Made by a program: the position numbers and the translations under genes
Source of the DNA: an uncultured Bacteroidota bacterium
Lineage (GTDB): Bacteria; Bacteroidota; Bacteroidia; Flavobacteriales; Flavobacteriaceae
Reading direction: 5' to 3'
Length of the DNA: 64,000 nt
NCBI GenBank assembly: GCA_902560025.1
Contig: CACEKL010000003.1
Coordinates: 5,737 to 69,736, forward strand
Notes under the pieces: model-generated
The model's database searches: none
Told to the model about the DNA's origin: nothing
The model's input: only the letters and a program-made list of their open reading frames with translations
Part shown: positions 54,665 through 64,000 of the stretch, piece after piece
Layout: every line of letters begins with the position of its first letter
Position numbering within the stretch: the stretch's first letter is position 1

Positions 54665-55584
54665 ATTTCTTGTAAATACCTCTCTGCATCAAGTGCTGCC
54701 ATACAACCAGTACCAGCAGCTGTAATTGCTTGTCTATAATCTTTATCTTGTACGTCACCTGCAGCAAAAACTCCAGGTATGTTTGTTTTTGTTGAAGTCT
54801 TGTCTGTTAATATGTAACCACTATCATCCATATCAACAATACCTTTAAAAATATCTGTATTTGGAGTGTGGCCAATGGCAATGAATAAACCGGTAATATT
54901 AACTTGAGAAAACTCATTGGTGATATTATTTTTAATTTTTATTCCTTCAACAACATTGTCCCCCAATACTTCATCTATTTCAGAATTAAAAAGCACATTA
55001 ATATTTTTAAAATTGCTTAATCGATGTTGCATTGCCTTTGAAGCTCTAAAGTGATCCTTTCTTACTAACATCGTAACATTATTACAAATTTTTGCTAAAT
55101 ATGTTGCTTCCTCAATAGCACTATCTCCTCCACCTACTACAGCAACATCTTGATCCTTATAAAAGAAGCCATCACAAACTGCACAAGCTGAAACTCCACC
55201 TCCAATGAGTTTTTGCTCACTTGGGAGACCAAGATATTTAGCTGAAGCACCTGTACATATTATTATTGCTTTAGATTGAATTTCATCTCCATTTTGAGTG
55301 TATATCTTATGTACACCGCCTTTTTCTTTAGAAAATTCTACTCTTGAAATAAAATCAACTTCAACTTTTGTTCCAAATCTTTCTGCTTGTTCTTTTAATT
55401 CATTCATCATGGTTGGTCCATCAACACCCTGAGGGTATCCAGGAAAATTATCTACTTCAGTTGTAGTAGTTAATTGACCACCTGGTTCTAACCCAGTATA
55501 TATTATTGGTTTTAGATCAGCTCTAGCTGCATAAATTGCCGCTGTATATCCAGCAGGCCCACTTCCTATAATGATTGTATTCAT
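54661..55584 (-). CDS. trxB: Thioredoxin-disulfide reductase
   Basis: NADPH- and FAD-dependent reductase of TrxA. 307 residues. FAD motif IIGSGPAGYTAAIYAARA, GGQLTTTTEVDNFPGYP, redox pair CAVC (C134, C137) in ACAVCDG, NADPH site VVGGGDSAIEEATYLA and C-terminal FAD site GVFAAGDVQDKDYRQAITAAGTG (in part). Full length. Its partner TrxA is encoded 40 kb away in the window. Confidence 0.97.
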   Translation of the reverse strand: MNTIIIGSGPAGYTAAIYAARADLKPIIYTGLEPGGQLTTTTEVDNFPGYPQGVDGPTMMNELKEQAERFGTKVEVDFISRVEFSKEKGGVHKIYTQNGDEIQSKAIIICTGASAKYLGLPSEQKLIGGGVSACAVCDGFFYKDQDVAVVGGGDSAIEEATYLAKICNNVTMLVRKDHFRASKAMQHRLSNFKNINVLFNSEIDEVLGDNVVEGIKIKNNITNEFSQVNITGLFIAIGHTPNTDIFKGIVDMDDSGYILTDKTSTKTNIPGVFAAGDVQDKDYRQAITAAGTGCMAALDAERYLQEI

Positions 55585-55658
55585 ATTAAGATAATTGAGA
55601 TATTAAGTTGAATTTGTAAAATTAAAAAAACATGAGAATAAATTAATGAAAACATTAT

Positions 55659-55666
55659 TAACTTTG
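55659..55666 (+). promoter_or_regulatory. -7 element of nagB
   Basis: TAACTTTG, a perfect TAnnTTTG, 22 bases before the nagB ATG. No TTG is seen at the expected -33 position. Confidence 0.5.
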
Positions 55667-55688
55667 TAATTTCATAAGAGAAAGAAAA

Positions 55689-57608
55689 ATGGGCAAAAAA
55701 AACCTCAAGTATCAATCTCCAGGAATCAACGAGGAGACTAGATTTGAAAAACTTCACACTGTTAATTTTGAAAGTTCACAAGAAGCTTCTAGTCTTATTG
55801 CAAGAGAAATTTGTGATTTAGTTAAATCTAAACAAGAAAAAAATATAAGTTGTGTAATAGGTTTTGCTACTGGTTCCTCACCCTCAATAGTTTATCAAGA
55901 AATAATAAAGATTCATAAAAATGAATCATTGAGCTTTAAAAATGTAATTGCTTTTAATCTTGATGAATATTATGGTATTAAAAAAGATGATATCAACAGT
56001 TATCATCATTTCATGAATGAAAATCTATTTGACCATATTGATATTCCTAAAGAAAATATTAATATACCTTCGGGAGAAATAGGTGAGAAAGAAATAAAAA
56101 AATTCTGTTCTTCATATGAGAAAGAAATTGAAAAATGTGGAGGAATTGACATACAGTTACTAGGCATTGGAAGAACTGGTCACATAGGCTTTAATGAACC
56201 TGGTTCTCATTTCAACTCAAAGACAAGACTTATAACCCTTGATCATACAACTAGGTTTGATGCAAGTAAAAGTTTTAATGGTATTGAAAATGTCCCAACT
56301 AAGGCAATAACCATGGGAGTTAGAACAATTTTTAATGCAAAGAGAATTATTGTAATGGCATGGGGTTTGCACAAAAGTTTAATTGTTAAAAGATCAGTAG
56401 AGAATAATGTTACCTCATTAATACCAACTACTTACCTTCAGAATCATAAAAACACAACTCTTGTTCTTGATAATGAGTCAGCAAGTGAATTAACAAGATT
56501 TAAAACACCTTGGCTAGTTAGTTCAATTGATTGGATTGATTCAATGAAGAGAAGAGCAATAGTTTGGCTTTGTGAAACAACAGGAAAATCTATACTGAAA
56601 CTAACAGATGAAGATTACAACAAAAATGGATTATCTGATCTACTTGCTCTTGAGGGATCTTCATATGATTTAAACATTAATATGTTTAACCACTTTCAAA
56701 ATACAATTACAGGTTGGCCTGGAGGAAAACCAGGTGCTGATGATTCAACTAGACCTGAGAGAAAATCTCCTAACTCTAAAAGAGTAATTATTTTTAGCCC
56801 TCATCCTGATGATGATGTAGTGTCAATGGGAGGTACATTTGATAGACTTGTATCTCAAGGTCACGAAGTGCATATAGCATATCAAGTAAAAGGGAATATT
56901 GCTGTCTCAGACCATGATGCACTCAAATTCATAGAGGTTTCCAAGGATATGTTTAAGAATGACTCTAAAGTACCTGTCAGTGAATTAATAAAGGAATTAA
57001 AGAATAACAAGCCAGATAAAATCGATTCACAAGCTGTAAGAGATTTAAAAGGATTTATAAGAAAAAGAGAAGCTATCGCTGCTACAAGATATATTGGAAT
57101 TCCAGATTCAAATACTCATTTTATGAATCTACCTTTCTATGACACAGGAAGAATTAAGAAGAACCCTCCCACAAAAAAAGATGTACTAATTACAGCTTCA
57201 TTAATTAAAAAAATTAAACCTCATCAGATTTTTGCTGCTGGAGATCTAGAAGATCCTCATGGAACTCACAAAGTGTGTTTAGATGTAATTCTGGATGCCT
57301 TAGATACATTAAAGGGTGAAAAATTTATAAAGGATTGTTGGTTGTGGTTATACAGAGGAGCTTGGTTGGATTGGGATGTGCATGATATTGATATGGCTGT
57401 TCCAATGAGTCCAGCTCAAGTACTAAGAAAAAGAAAGGCAATTTTCTTCCATCAAACTCAAAAAGATGGTGTAATGTTCCAAGGTCAAGACCTTAGAGAA
57501 TTTTGGGTAAGAGCCGAAGAAAGAAATAGTGAAACTGCCGAAAAATACAAAAAGATGGGCCTCGCGGATTATGCTGCTATAGAATCTTTCAAAAGACATT
57601 ATTATTAA
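55689..57608 (+). CDS. nagB: Glucosamine-6-phosphate deaminase with C-terminal PIG-L deacetylase domain
   Basis: 639 residues, the two-domain form usual in Bacteroidota. Residues about 20-270: NagB isomerase-deaminase with FATGSSP, FNLDEYYGI, LLGIGRTGHIGFNEPGS and TMGVRTIF. Residues about 370-600: PIG-L/LmbE deacetylase with metal site FSPHPDDDVVSMGG and GDLEDPHGTH. The deaminase converts GlcN-6-P to fructose-6-P and ammonia; the second domain may remove an N-acetyl group from the same pool, which would replace NagA, but this is inference. It is ten bases upstream of the M20 gene, so both form one unit. Confidence 0.93.
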   Translation: MGKKNLKYQSPGINEETRFEKLHTVNFESSQEASSLIAREICDLVKSKQEKNISCVIGFATGSSPSIVYQEIIKIHKNESLSFKNVIAFNLDEYYGIKKDDINSYHHFMNENLFDHIDIPKENINIPSGEIGEKEIKKFCSSYEKEIEKCGGIDIQLLGIGRTGHIGFNEPGSHFNSKTRLITLDHTTRFDASKSFNGIENVPTKAITMGVRTIFNAKRIIVMAWGLHKSLIVKRSVENNVTSLIPTTYLQNHKNTTLVLDNESASELTRFKTPWLVSSIDWIDSMKRRAIVWLCETTGKSILKLTDEDYNKNGLSDLLALEGSSYDLNINMFNHFQNTITGWPGGKPGADDSTRPERKSPNSKRVIIFSPHPDDDVVSMGGTFDRLVSQGHEVHIAYQVKGNIAVSDHDALKFIEVSKDMFKNDSKVPVSELIKELKNNKPDKIDSQAVRDLKGFIRKREAIAATRYIGIPDSNTHFMNLPFYDTGRIKKNPPTKKDVLITASLIKKIKPHQIFAAGDLEDPHGTHKVCLDVILDALDTLKGEKFIKDCWLWLYRGAWLDWDVHDIDMAVPMSPAQVLRKRKAIFFHQTQKDGVMFQGQDLREFWVRAEERNSETAEKYKKMGLADYAAIESFKRHYY

Positions 57609-57617
57609 ATTTCAATT

Positions 57618-59213
57618 ATGAACAAATTAAAGAAAACCATATTCTTCCTTCTAATAGTAGGAACTTTACATAATACTTATTCACAAAATTTTTCAAAGAG
57701 AAAAATAAATAATCTTAAGACTCAGGTATCCCAGATGGTTGAGGACGATAAAAAGTCGACTCAGGTAATGGTAGACAAAGTGTTTAGCTTTGCTGAACTC
57801 GGTTTTCAAGAGTTTGAGACATCAAAATATTTAACTTCAATACTTGAGGAAAACGGATTTGAAATTGAATATGCTATCTCAGATATTCCAACGGCATGGC
57901 TTGCTTCTTGGTCAAATGGTGAAGGTGGTCCTACTATAGCCTTAGGTAGTGATATTGATGGAATTCCAGTAGCTTCTCAATACCCAGGTGTTGCATATCA
58001 TAAACCAATGGTAGAAGGAGCGCCAGGACATGGAGAAGGACATAATTCAGGTCTTCCTGTTGTAATCACCGCGGCACTATCTGTTAAAAAAATTATGCAA
58101 GAAAATAACATAGCTGGGAAGTTAGTTTTATGGCCAGGTGTTGCAGAAGAACAAATTGGAACTAAAGCTTGGTATGTAAGAGATGGTTATTTTGATGATG
58201 TTGACATGTGTATTTTTACCCATGTAAGTAGTAACTTATCTGTTTCATGGGGTAAGGCAACAGGAACTGGATTGATTTCTGTTGAATATACATTTGAGGG
58301 AGAAACAGCTCACTCTGCAGGTGCACCCTGGAGAGGAAGAAGTGCCCTTGATGCTGCTGAGCTGATGAATATAGGTTGGAATTACAGAAGAGAACATTTA
58401 CATCCAGATCAAAGGTCTCACTCAATTTTTACAGATGCTGGAGATCAACCAAACGTTGTTCCTTCTAAAGCCTCTATATGGTTTTACATAAGAAACATAA
58501 CATATGAAGGTATAATGGAAAATTATGAAAAAGCTAATAAAATTGCTGAAGGAGCTGCTTTAATGACTGATACTAACTTTACCTCAAAAATAATTGGAAC
58601 TGCATGGCCAAGACATTTTAACAAAGTTATAGCTGAGGAGATGTATGAAAATATTCAAACAATTGGTCTTCCAGAATGGTCAGAGGATGATCAAAAGCTT
58701 GCTGTTGCAGTTCAAAAAGAAGTTAATTCAAGGAATACTAATGGTCTTGCAACTAAACTTAATAAAATAGGGGCTCCTCTTCCATATAATATAAGTGGAG
58801 GTTCAGATGACATTGGTGATATATCATGGAAAGTACCAACAGTTACACTTAGATTTCCATCAAATATCCCAGGACTGCAAGGACATCATTGGTCAAATGC
58901 AATTTCTATGGCAACTCCAATAGCTCACAAAGGAGCAAATGCTGGAGCTAAAGTTGTTGCTATGACTGTATTAGATTTTCTGTTAAAGCCCGATAAACTT
59001 GATGAGGCAAAGAATTACTTTGAAAATGTTCAAAAAAAAGAAACAGAGTATAAACCTATGATCTCTGAAAATGATCCTCCTGCTACATATTTAAATGTAG
59101 ATATAATGGAGAGATATAAGAATAAATTAAAGGAATTCTACTTTGATGAAACAAAGTACGACACTTACCTAGAACAACTAGGAATAGAGTATCCAATAAT
59201 TAAAAAGGATTAG
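57618..59213 (+). CDS. Secreted M20-family amidohydrolase (AbgB-like)
   Basis: 531 residues with a signal peptide (TIFFLLIVGTLHNTYSQ). M20 peptidase/amidohydrolase fold: LGSDIDGIPVASQ, GEGHNSGLPVV (metal ligand His), GVAEEQIGTKAWYV (Glu pair), the dimerisation domain with AHSAGAPWRGRSALDAAEL, and C-terminal SGGSDDIGDISW and GHHWSNAISMA. The closest named group is the B subunit of p-aminobenzoyl-glutamate hydrolase, but a periplasmic location makes that substrate unlikely. Neighbours nagB and SusCD suggest an N-acyl sugar or peptide-like nutrient; substrate unknown. Confidence 0.85.
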   Translation: MNKLKKTIFFLLIVGTLHNTYSQNFSKRKINNLKTQVSQMVEDDKKSTQVMVDKVFSFAELGFQEFETSKYLTSILEENGFEIEYAISDIPTAWLASWSNGEGGPTIALGSDIDGIPVASQYPGVAYHKPMVEGAPGHGEGHNSGLPVVITAALSVKKIMQENNIAGKLVLWPGVAEEQIGTKAWYVRDGYFDDVDMCIFTHVSSNLSVSWGKATGTGLISVEYTFEGETAHSAGAPWRGRSALDAAELMNIGWNYRREHLHPDQRSHSIFTDAGDQPNVVPSKASIWFYIRNITYEGIMENYEKANKIAEGAALMTDTNFTSKIIGTAWPRHFNKVIAEEMYENIQTIGLPEWSEDDQKLAVAVQKEVNSRNTNGLATKLNKIGAPLPYNISGGSDDIGDISWKVPTVTLRFPSNIPGLQGHHWSNAISMATPIAHKGANAGAKVVAMTVLDFLLKPDKLDEAKNYFENVQKKETEYKPMISENDPPATYLNVDIMERYKNKLKEFYFDETKYDTYLEQLGIEYPIIKKD

Positions 59214-59220
59214 TCTTTTA

Positions 59221-59418
59221 TTAAATTTCGCATGTCATATCAAGACCACAACACATAGGTGACTTGATCATACCTTCGCACTGTGGACAAAATGATACCT
59301 GAACTTCATCACCGCTATCTATTGTTATTGTCTTATTTTGAAGTGGTTCGTCACATTTTGCACATTGACTTTTAACTGACATACCACACTTCTCACATTT
59401 GTATGTTATATCTTCCAT
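59221..59418 (-). CDS. Small Cys-rich zinc-ribbon protein
   Basis: 65 residues with nine Cys: CEKC (8-11), CAKC (19-22), CPQC (44-47), CC (56-57) and C63, consistent with one or two bound zinc ions. No signal peptide, so cytoplasmic. It runs opposite to the flanking genes, with eight bases to the M20 stop. Function unknown; it could bind nucleic acid or a protein. Confidence 0.65.
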   Translation of the reverse strand: MEDITYKCEKCGMSVKSQCAKCDEPLQNKTITIDSGDEVQVSFCPQCEGMIKSPMCCGLDMTCEI

Positions 59419-59508
59419 ATCATAAATTTAAAAAATAGTATTTAAAATTGTGAATTTGATATTATAATTAATATCTTTTTATTAATAACAAAAATAAAAT
59501 CAATTAAT

Positions 59509-62500
59509 ATGAGAATACTATTAAGTACAGTATTTCTTTTATTTTCATTATTATCGGTTGGTCAAAACATAACTGGTATTGTTAGTGACGAAAATGGAGT
59601 ACCACTTCCTGGTGCTAACGTAGTTATTGACGGTACTAGTACAGGTGTTTCTACAGATTTTGATGGAAATTTTGAAATTGCTGCTAGTCAAGGACAAGTC
59701 CTTGCTATTAGTTTTATAGGATATACTACTCAGTATATTACTGTATCTGGTCAATCTAATCTTAATATTTCTCTTCAGCTAGATAATGAACTTGAGGAAG
59801 TAGTTGTTACTGCCTTAGGTTTTGCAGCTGTTAGGGATCAACAGGGTTCTACCTCATCTGTAGTAAATGCAGATGATGTTATTCGGTCTGCCGAGCCAAC
59901 TGTTGTTAATGCATTGAGTGGTAAAGCCTCAGGTGTTAGAATTACAAGATCTAATGGTGACCCTGGTGCAGGAAGTACAATAAGAATTAGAGGTGCAAAT
60001 ACAATTGATGGTTCAATTCAGCCATTAATAATTGTAGATGGTGTTCCTCTAGACAATACTACATCATATGCCGGTGGTAATAACATTACTGGAGGTAACG
60101 GTGGTGTTACTCAAGGATCACGTCTAAATGATATAAACCCTGCAGATATTGAATCAGTAAACGTTTTAAAAGGTGCATCAGCTGCGTCTTTATATGGAAG
60201 TAGAGCCGCTAACGGTGTTGTTGTAATAACAACAAAGAAAGGGCAAAGAGGTGAAGCTAAGATTTCCTTCAAATCTTCTTACTCTTTTGATGAAATTTCT
60301 GAAAGAATCCCAATGCAAAATACTTGGGGACAAGGAAGAAGCGGTGTCTTTGGAGAAAACAGAGCTGAATCTTGGGGTGATTACATTCCAAATAGATCAG
60401 GTGGTCAAGACGCATATAAATCAGGTGCATATTTTATTGCTGAAAATGGTAGAAAGTATCAAGCAATTGCTACAAAGAATTCAACCGATACATATGTCGA
60501 TGAAAACTTTGACTCTGTTTTTGGAACAGGAAATGCTTTACAAAATGATTTAACAGTAAGTGGTGGTAATGAAAATAGTAATTACTTTTTCAGTTTAGGT
60601 CATCTCGATCAAGATGGTATGATTAAAAATGCAACTTACGAGAGAACTAATGCTAGATTAAATTATGAAGCTAAAATTAATGACAAGATTACATTATCAT
60701 CTAAAATGTCATATACCTATACTAACTCAAATAGAATTCAGCAGAGTTCTAATGTATCAGGTTTAATGCTAGGACTTCTTAGAACTCCGCCGGATTTTGA
60801 TGGTAGAGACTACAAGGGTACATATTATAGTTCTGGTGGAACTGAGTATATTAACCGTGGTAGATCATACAGAAAACCAATTGGTCAAAGTGTTAACCAA
60901 TCATATACAAATCCACTTTGGACTGTAAATGAACAAGAGTCTAGTACTAAAGTAAATAGGGTAACAGTAACTCCTCAAATTACAATAAAACCAACAAATT
61001 GGTTACAAGTGATTACAAGGGGTAATATTGATGTTGCAGATGATAAAAGAACATATTTCTTCCCAATTGGAGATGCCAGCTCAAGAGCAAATGGGCAATA
61101 CCAAGAAGATGCTTTGGATATAAGAAATTCTGCTTTAGATGTAATTGGTAAGGCAAACTTTCAACTATCTGACGAAGTAAATCTTACTGCTACTGTTGGT
61201 TGGAGTTACAATGATAGAAAGTATTCAAGATTATCTGGAAACATTACAGGATTTCTAGTGAATTCTGCAAAAAGAACAACTGCTCTAAATACTTCTTCTG
61301 AAGCATCAACTTTTGATGGATTTAAATCATTTAGTAGATCTAATAGAGGTTATGGAATATTAAATTTTGATATAGATGATCAATTATTTATTAATCTATC
61401 AGGAGCACAAGAAGCTTCTTCTACTATAAGTGGTACCTTTTTCTATCCTGCAGCAGATGCAGCATGGGTTTTAACTGAGGATGTAATTCAATCAAATGCA
61501 ATCTCTTTTGCAAAATTAAGAGCCTCTTGGGGTCAGGTAGGTGTTCAACCAGCCGCTCACAAGTTTGAAACTTTAGCAGAAGGTGGGTTTGGTTATTCTA
61601 CATATAGTGACCCTCTTGATAGTAACTTATTTGGAGGTGGATTTAGATTAGACAATAACCTTGGAAATCCAAATCTAGAACCAGAAATTAAAACTGAGTG
61701 GGAAATAGGGGGTGACTTTAGGTTTTTAGATGATAAAGTATCACTTTCTTTAACATATTATGATAACATTATTGAAGGTATTTTATTAGATGTTTCATTA
61801 TCACCTTCAACTGGTTTTTCTACTCAATATGGTAACTATGGTGAGATGACTAACAACGGTTTAGAAGTTGACCTTGGCCTTGATCTAATAGACAAAGAAG
61901 ACTTTAGTCTATCTACGGCAATTAATTGGTCAAAAAATGATAATGAGGTAACAGATCTTTATGGAACTGAGTCTATTAACTTATCGCCAGGTGCATCAGT
62001 TAGTTCAAGAGCTGTAGTTGGATATCCACTTGGAGTTCTTTATGGAACAGGTTCAAAGACAAATCCTGATGGAAGTTTTGATTTAAATTCAAATGGATTC
62101 CCTCAGATAACATCAAGTCCAATTGTATTAGGTGATCCTAATCCAGATTGGAGAGGTGGTATTTCACTTAGCATGAGATATAAAAAATTAAGACTTAATG
62201 CTGTATTAGAGCATTCTCAGGGTGGTGAATTTTCTCCAAGAACATTATGGGTTCTAAGAAGATTTGGAACTACTCAAGAAACAGCTAACAGAATAACTCT
62301 TGATCAATCTTTAGTTAATTATAGAGGAAATACAATACCAGCAGGTACGACTGTTAGAGGAAATATTAAAGACTTTGGTGCTGGTCCAGTACTTCTTGAC
62401 GAGAACTGGTATAGAACTGGTATCGGAGGAGGTTTTGGTGATAACCAAGCTTATAACTTCTCAATAGCAGACGCAACCTGGACGAAGTTAAGAGACCTAT

Positions 62501-62715
62501 CATTAAGTTATGTGATAGATACTCCTATAGTAACTAATCTTGGATTAAGCGATGTTATTGTAACTTTCACAGGAAGGGATCTAATAAATATTAACAATGT
62601 TGATGGAATTGATCCAGAGATTAATACAAAGGGTGTAAGTGTTGCTCAAGGTGTTGAGTACTTTACAAATCCTCAGTCGAAAGGTTTTCTTTTTAGTTTA
62701 ACGATAAATTATTAA
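59509..62715 (+). CDS. SusC/RagA-type TonB-dependent outer-membrane transporter
   Basis: 1068 residues. Signal peptide (LLSTVFLLFSLLSVGQ), carboxypeptidase-D-like domain (ITGIVSDENGVPLPGANVVIDGTSTG in part; ends FIGYTTQ), plug domain with LEEVVVTALGF and GSTIRIRGANTIDGSIQPLIIVDGVPLDN (motif RIRGANT, IVDGVPL), ASLYGSRAANGVVVITTKKG, then a 22-strand barrel ending FLFSLTINY. Pairs with the SusD-like gene starting four bases after the stop. Ligand unknown; the neighbouring nagB and M20 genes hint at an amino-sugar or peptide-like nutrient rather than a large polysaccharide, as no glycoside hydrolase is present. Confidence 0.95.
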   Translation: MRILLSTVFLLFSLLSVGQNITGIVSDENGVPLPGANVVIDGTSTGVSTDFDGNFEIAASQGQVLAISFIGYTTQYITVSGQSNLNISLQLDNELEEVVVTALGFAAVRDQQGSTSSVVNADDVIRSAEPTVVNALSGKASGVRITRSNGDPGAGSTIRIRGANTIDGSIQPLIIVDGVPLDNTTSYAGGNNITGGNGGVTQGSRLNDINPADIESVNVLKGASAASLYGSRAANGVVVITTKKGQRGEAKISFKSSYSFDEISERIPMQNTWGQGRSGVFGENRAESWGDYIPNRSGGQDAYKSGAYFIAENGRKYQAIATKNSTDTYVDENFDSVFGTGNALQNDLTVSGGNENSNYFFSLGHLDQDGMIKNATYERTNARLNYEAKINDKITLSSKMSYTYTNSNRIQQSSNVSGLMLGLLRTPPDFDGRDYKGTYYSSGGTEYINRGRSYRKPIGQSVNQSYTNPLWTVNEQESSTKVNRVTVTPQITIKPTNWLQVITRGNIDVADDKRTYFFPIGDASSRANGQYQEDALDIRNSALDVIGKANFQLSDEVNLTATVGWSYNDRKYSRLSGNITGFLVNSAKRTTALNTSSEASTFDGFKSFSRSNRGYGILNFDIDDQLFINLSGAQEASSTISGTFFYPAADAAWVLTEDVIQSNAISFAKLRASWGQVGVQPAAHKFETLAEGGFGYSTYSDPLDSNLFGGGFRLDNNLGNPNLEPEIKTEWEIGGDFRFLDDKVSLSLTYYDNIIEGILLDVSLSPSTGFSTQYGNYGEMTNNGLEVDLGLDLIDKEDFSLSTAINWSKNDNEVTDLYGTESINLSPGASVSSRAVVGYPLGVLYGTGSKTNPDGSFDLNSNGFPQITSSPIVLGDPNPDWRGGISLSMRYKKLRLNAVLEHSQGGEFSPRTLWVLRRFGTTQETANRITLDQSLVNYRGNTIPAGTTVRGNIKDFGAGPVLLDENWYRTGIGGGFGDNQAYNFSIADATWTKLRDLSLSYVIDTPIVTNLGLSDVIVTFTGRDLININNVDGIDPEINTKGVSVAQGVEYFTNPQSKGFLFSLTINY

Positions 62716-62719
62716 TAAG

Positions 62720-64000
62720 ATGAAAAAAATATTTACAAAATCGATTTTAGCTCTTCTTTTAGTTTTCTCATTTTCATGTGAAGACCTAAATGAAGATATT
62801 AATGCAAATCCAAATGATATTTTAATAACTGATGTTGAGGATAAGCTATTTTTAACAGGTGCGCAATTAGCAAATATTCAAATACAATTAGGGCATCTTA
62901 ATAGAATTAGTGGTATGTACTCAGGTCAGTTAATAGGATTTAGCTCCTTATACTCAAATATCTACGGATATGCTTTATCAACAGTAGAATCAAACAGTGA
63001 ATGGTTTGCTCTATATGTTGGTGTATTAAATAATATGAGACAACTTCAAGAAAACTCATCTAATACATTACTAGTTGGTATAGCACAGATTATAGAAGGC
63101 CATGCATTTGGTACAGCTGCTTCACTATGGGGCGGAATACCATATAGTGAGGCTGGGAACCCTGAAATTGAAGATCCAGTTTTTGATAGTCAAATATCTG
63201 TTTATAATGCAGCTATTGCTAAACTAACAGCTGGGATTTCAACTCTTCAGTCAGCTGCTTCAAGTAGCCTATCTCAGGATATATACTTTGGAGGAAATAA
63301 AGATAAATGGATAGAAGCTGCTTACACTTTAGTTGCTCGTTTTAATCTTCATAAAAAAGATTATGCTGGTGCAATTTCTGCTGCTAGTAATGGAATTAGC
63401 TCTGCCTCAGGAGATATGCAATATAAGCCACCAGGTACTCAATCAGGTGACCAAAACTTATTTGCTACTATCTTGAATGGATCTAGAGCAGGAGATTTAG
63501 GAAATTCTTCTGGTGGTTCTGAAAGTTATCTTCTTCAGTTATTAAGTAATGATTATTCAACTAATAGGAATAACTCTAAAACTGATGAGACTGCAAGATA
63601 TGGGTATTATAAAATTAACTCATCTAGTGGTTCTGCAAATACAGGAATTATTGCTGAAACAGAACCTCAAAATATGGTTACATTTTTTGAAAATGAGCTA
63701 ATTTTAGCTGAAGCTAAAGCTAGACAAGGAAGTTTAGCTGACGGTCTTCCACACCTTAACAACGTTAGAGCATGGCTTAATTCCGGAGGTAATCTAAATG
63801 ATAATCACAATTCTGGAGGTTTTAAATATGAAGCCTATGTAGCTTCTGACTTTAATTCTGGTGGTATTGAAAATACTGATGGTATTGATTCTAAATCTGC
63901 TTTTCTTAGAGAAGTAATTGAAGAAAGATACGTCAGTGGTTTTGGAATGCATATACCATTTAATGATGCAAGAAGATTAAGAAAATCGGATTCTGCAATT
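62720..64000 (+). CDS. SusD/RagB-family outer-membrane lipoprotein, 3'-truncated by window edge
   Basis: 427 codons are visible from ATG 62720 and the frame is open to the window end. Lipoprotein signal (ILALLLVFSFSC; Cys20). The start DLNEDINANPNDI, the TPR-like helical framework and EIEDPVFDSQISVYNAAIAKLTAG (in part) followed by YFGGNKDKWIEAAYTLVARFNLHKKDY fit the SusD-like family, probably the SusD-like 2 branch. It binds the ligand at the cell surface for the SusC partner immediately upstream. The C-terminal VIEERYVSGFGM helix is also family-typical. Confidence 0.93.
   Translation, partial: MKKIFTKSILALLLVFSFSCEDLNEDINANPNDILITDVEDKLFLTGAQLANIQIQLGHLNRISGMYSGQLIGFSSLYSNIYGYALSTVESNSEWFALYVGVLNNMRQLQENSSNTLLVGIAQIIEGHAFGTAASLWGGIPYSEAGNPEIEDPVFDSQISVYNAAIAKLTAGISTLQSAASSSLSQDIYFGGNKDKWIEAAYTLVARFNLHKKDYAGAISAASNGISSASGDMQYKPPGTQSGDQNLFATILNGSRAGDLGNSSGGSESYLLQLLSNDYSTNRNNSKTDETARYGYYKINSSSGSANTGIIAETEPQNMVTFFENELILAEAKARQGSLADGLPHLNNVRAWLNSGGNLNDNHNSGGFKYEAYVASDFNSGGIENTDGIDSKSAFLREVIEERYVSGFGMHIPFNDARRLRKSDSAI

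Noticed and set aside
59509..64000. Full polysaccharide utilisation locus
   Set aside because: SusC and SusD are present but no glycoside hydrolase, lyase, sulfatase or hybrid sensor is visible inside the window.

Overview
The window is a dense, AT-rich chromosomal segment with almost no non-coding DNA. It comes from a Bacteroidota bacterium, most likely a marine flavobacterium with a streamlined genome. Supporting evidence: DnaE carrying an N-terminal proofreading domain, NagB fused to a PIG-L deacetylase, a SusC/SusD pair, a mevalonate-type HMG-CoA reductase, a purH-mreBCD-mrdA-rodA cluster, a miaB-sigma54 regulator-lptE-secG-groESL cluster, and promoters of the Bacteroidota TAnnTTTG type. 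No phage, insertion sequence, integron, CRISPR array or defence island is visible, and no gene-free gap exceeds 300 bases.

Layout. 1-2.5 kb: 3' part of a purF-type gene, a bidirectional terminator and superoxide dismutase. 2.5-10.2 kb: a giant single-chain helicase-nuclease (AddA-like helicase joined to the end of an AddB-like protein), phytoene desaturase crtI preceded by a 31-codon membrane smORF, a small lipoprotein, and a short metG. 10.3-17.5 kb: dnaE, trxA, tRNA-Asp, dacB, a candidate small RNA and rmuC. 17.6-21.2 kb: an unusual lysine-poor lipoprotein, then cruF, crtD and a crtA-type gene (read crtA to cruF), and tRNA-Phe. 21.2-28.5 kb: coaX, FadL-like porin, TPR protein, lptC, small membrane protein, CNNM/CorC protein and a PpiD-like chaperone without an evident parvulin domain. 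28.5-34.2 kb: GYDIA-type GHMP kinase with HMG-CoA reductase, a peptide transporter, lpxB and surE. 34.3-43.4 kb: a C-terminal processing protease and the rod-shape cluster rodA, mrdA, mreD, mreC, mreB, purH. 43.4-49.6 kb: groEL, groES, secG, TPR protein, lptE, sigma-54 activator, miaB. 49.6-55.6 kb: MBL-rhodanese protein, topA, arginase-fold protein, trxB. 55.7-64 kb: nagB, a secreted M20 amidohydrolase, a zinc-ribbon protein, SusC and the start of SusD.

How the genes fit together. CrtI makes lycopene-type chains; CruF (1',2'-hydration), CrtD (3',4'-desaturation) and a CrtA-type oxygenase (C-2') are the end-group enzymes of a myxol/saproxanthin-like monocyclic carotenoid. HMG-CoA reductase and the GHMP kinase point to mevalonate as the isoprenoid source. 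LpxB, LptC and LptE indicate a full LPS outer membrane. NagB, the M20 hydrolase and SusCD suggest uptake and recycling of amino-sugar or amidated compounds.

The strongest unusual signals are domain-level reductions in otherwise ordinary genes: the AddA-AddB fusion, PpiD without parvulin, and MetG without its C-terminal tRNA-binding domain. Others are a miaB reading frame that seems to need an ATT or ATC start, a well-supported small RNA at 16.39-16.44 kb, and the smORF coupled to crtI. I found no clear undescribed multi-gene system. All functional calls rest on reading motifs and recalled family architecture; no database search was run.
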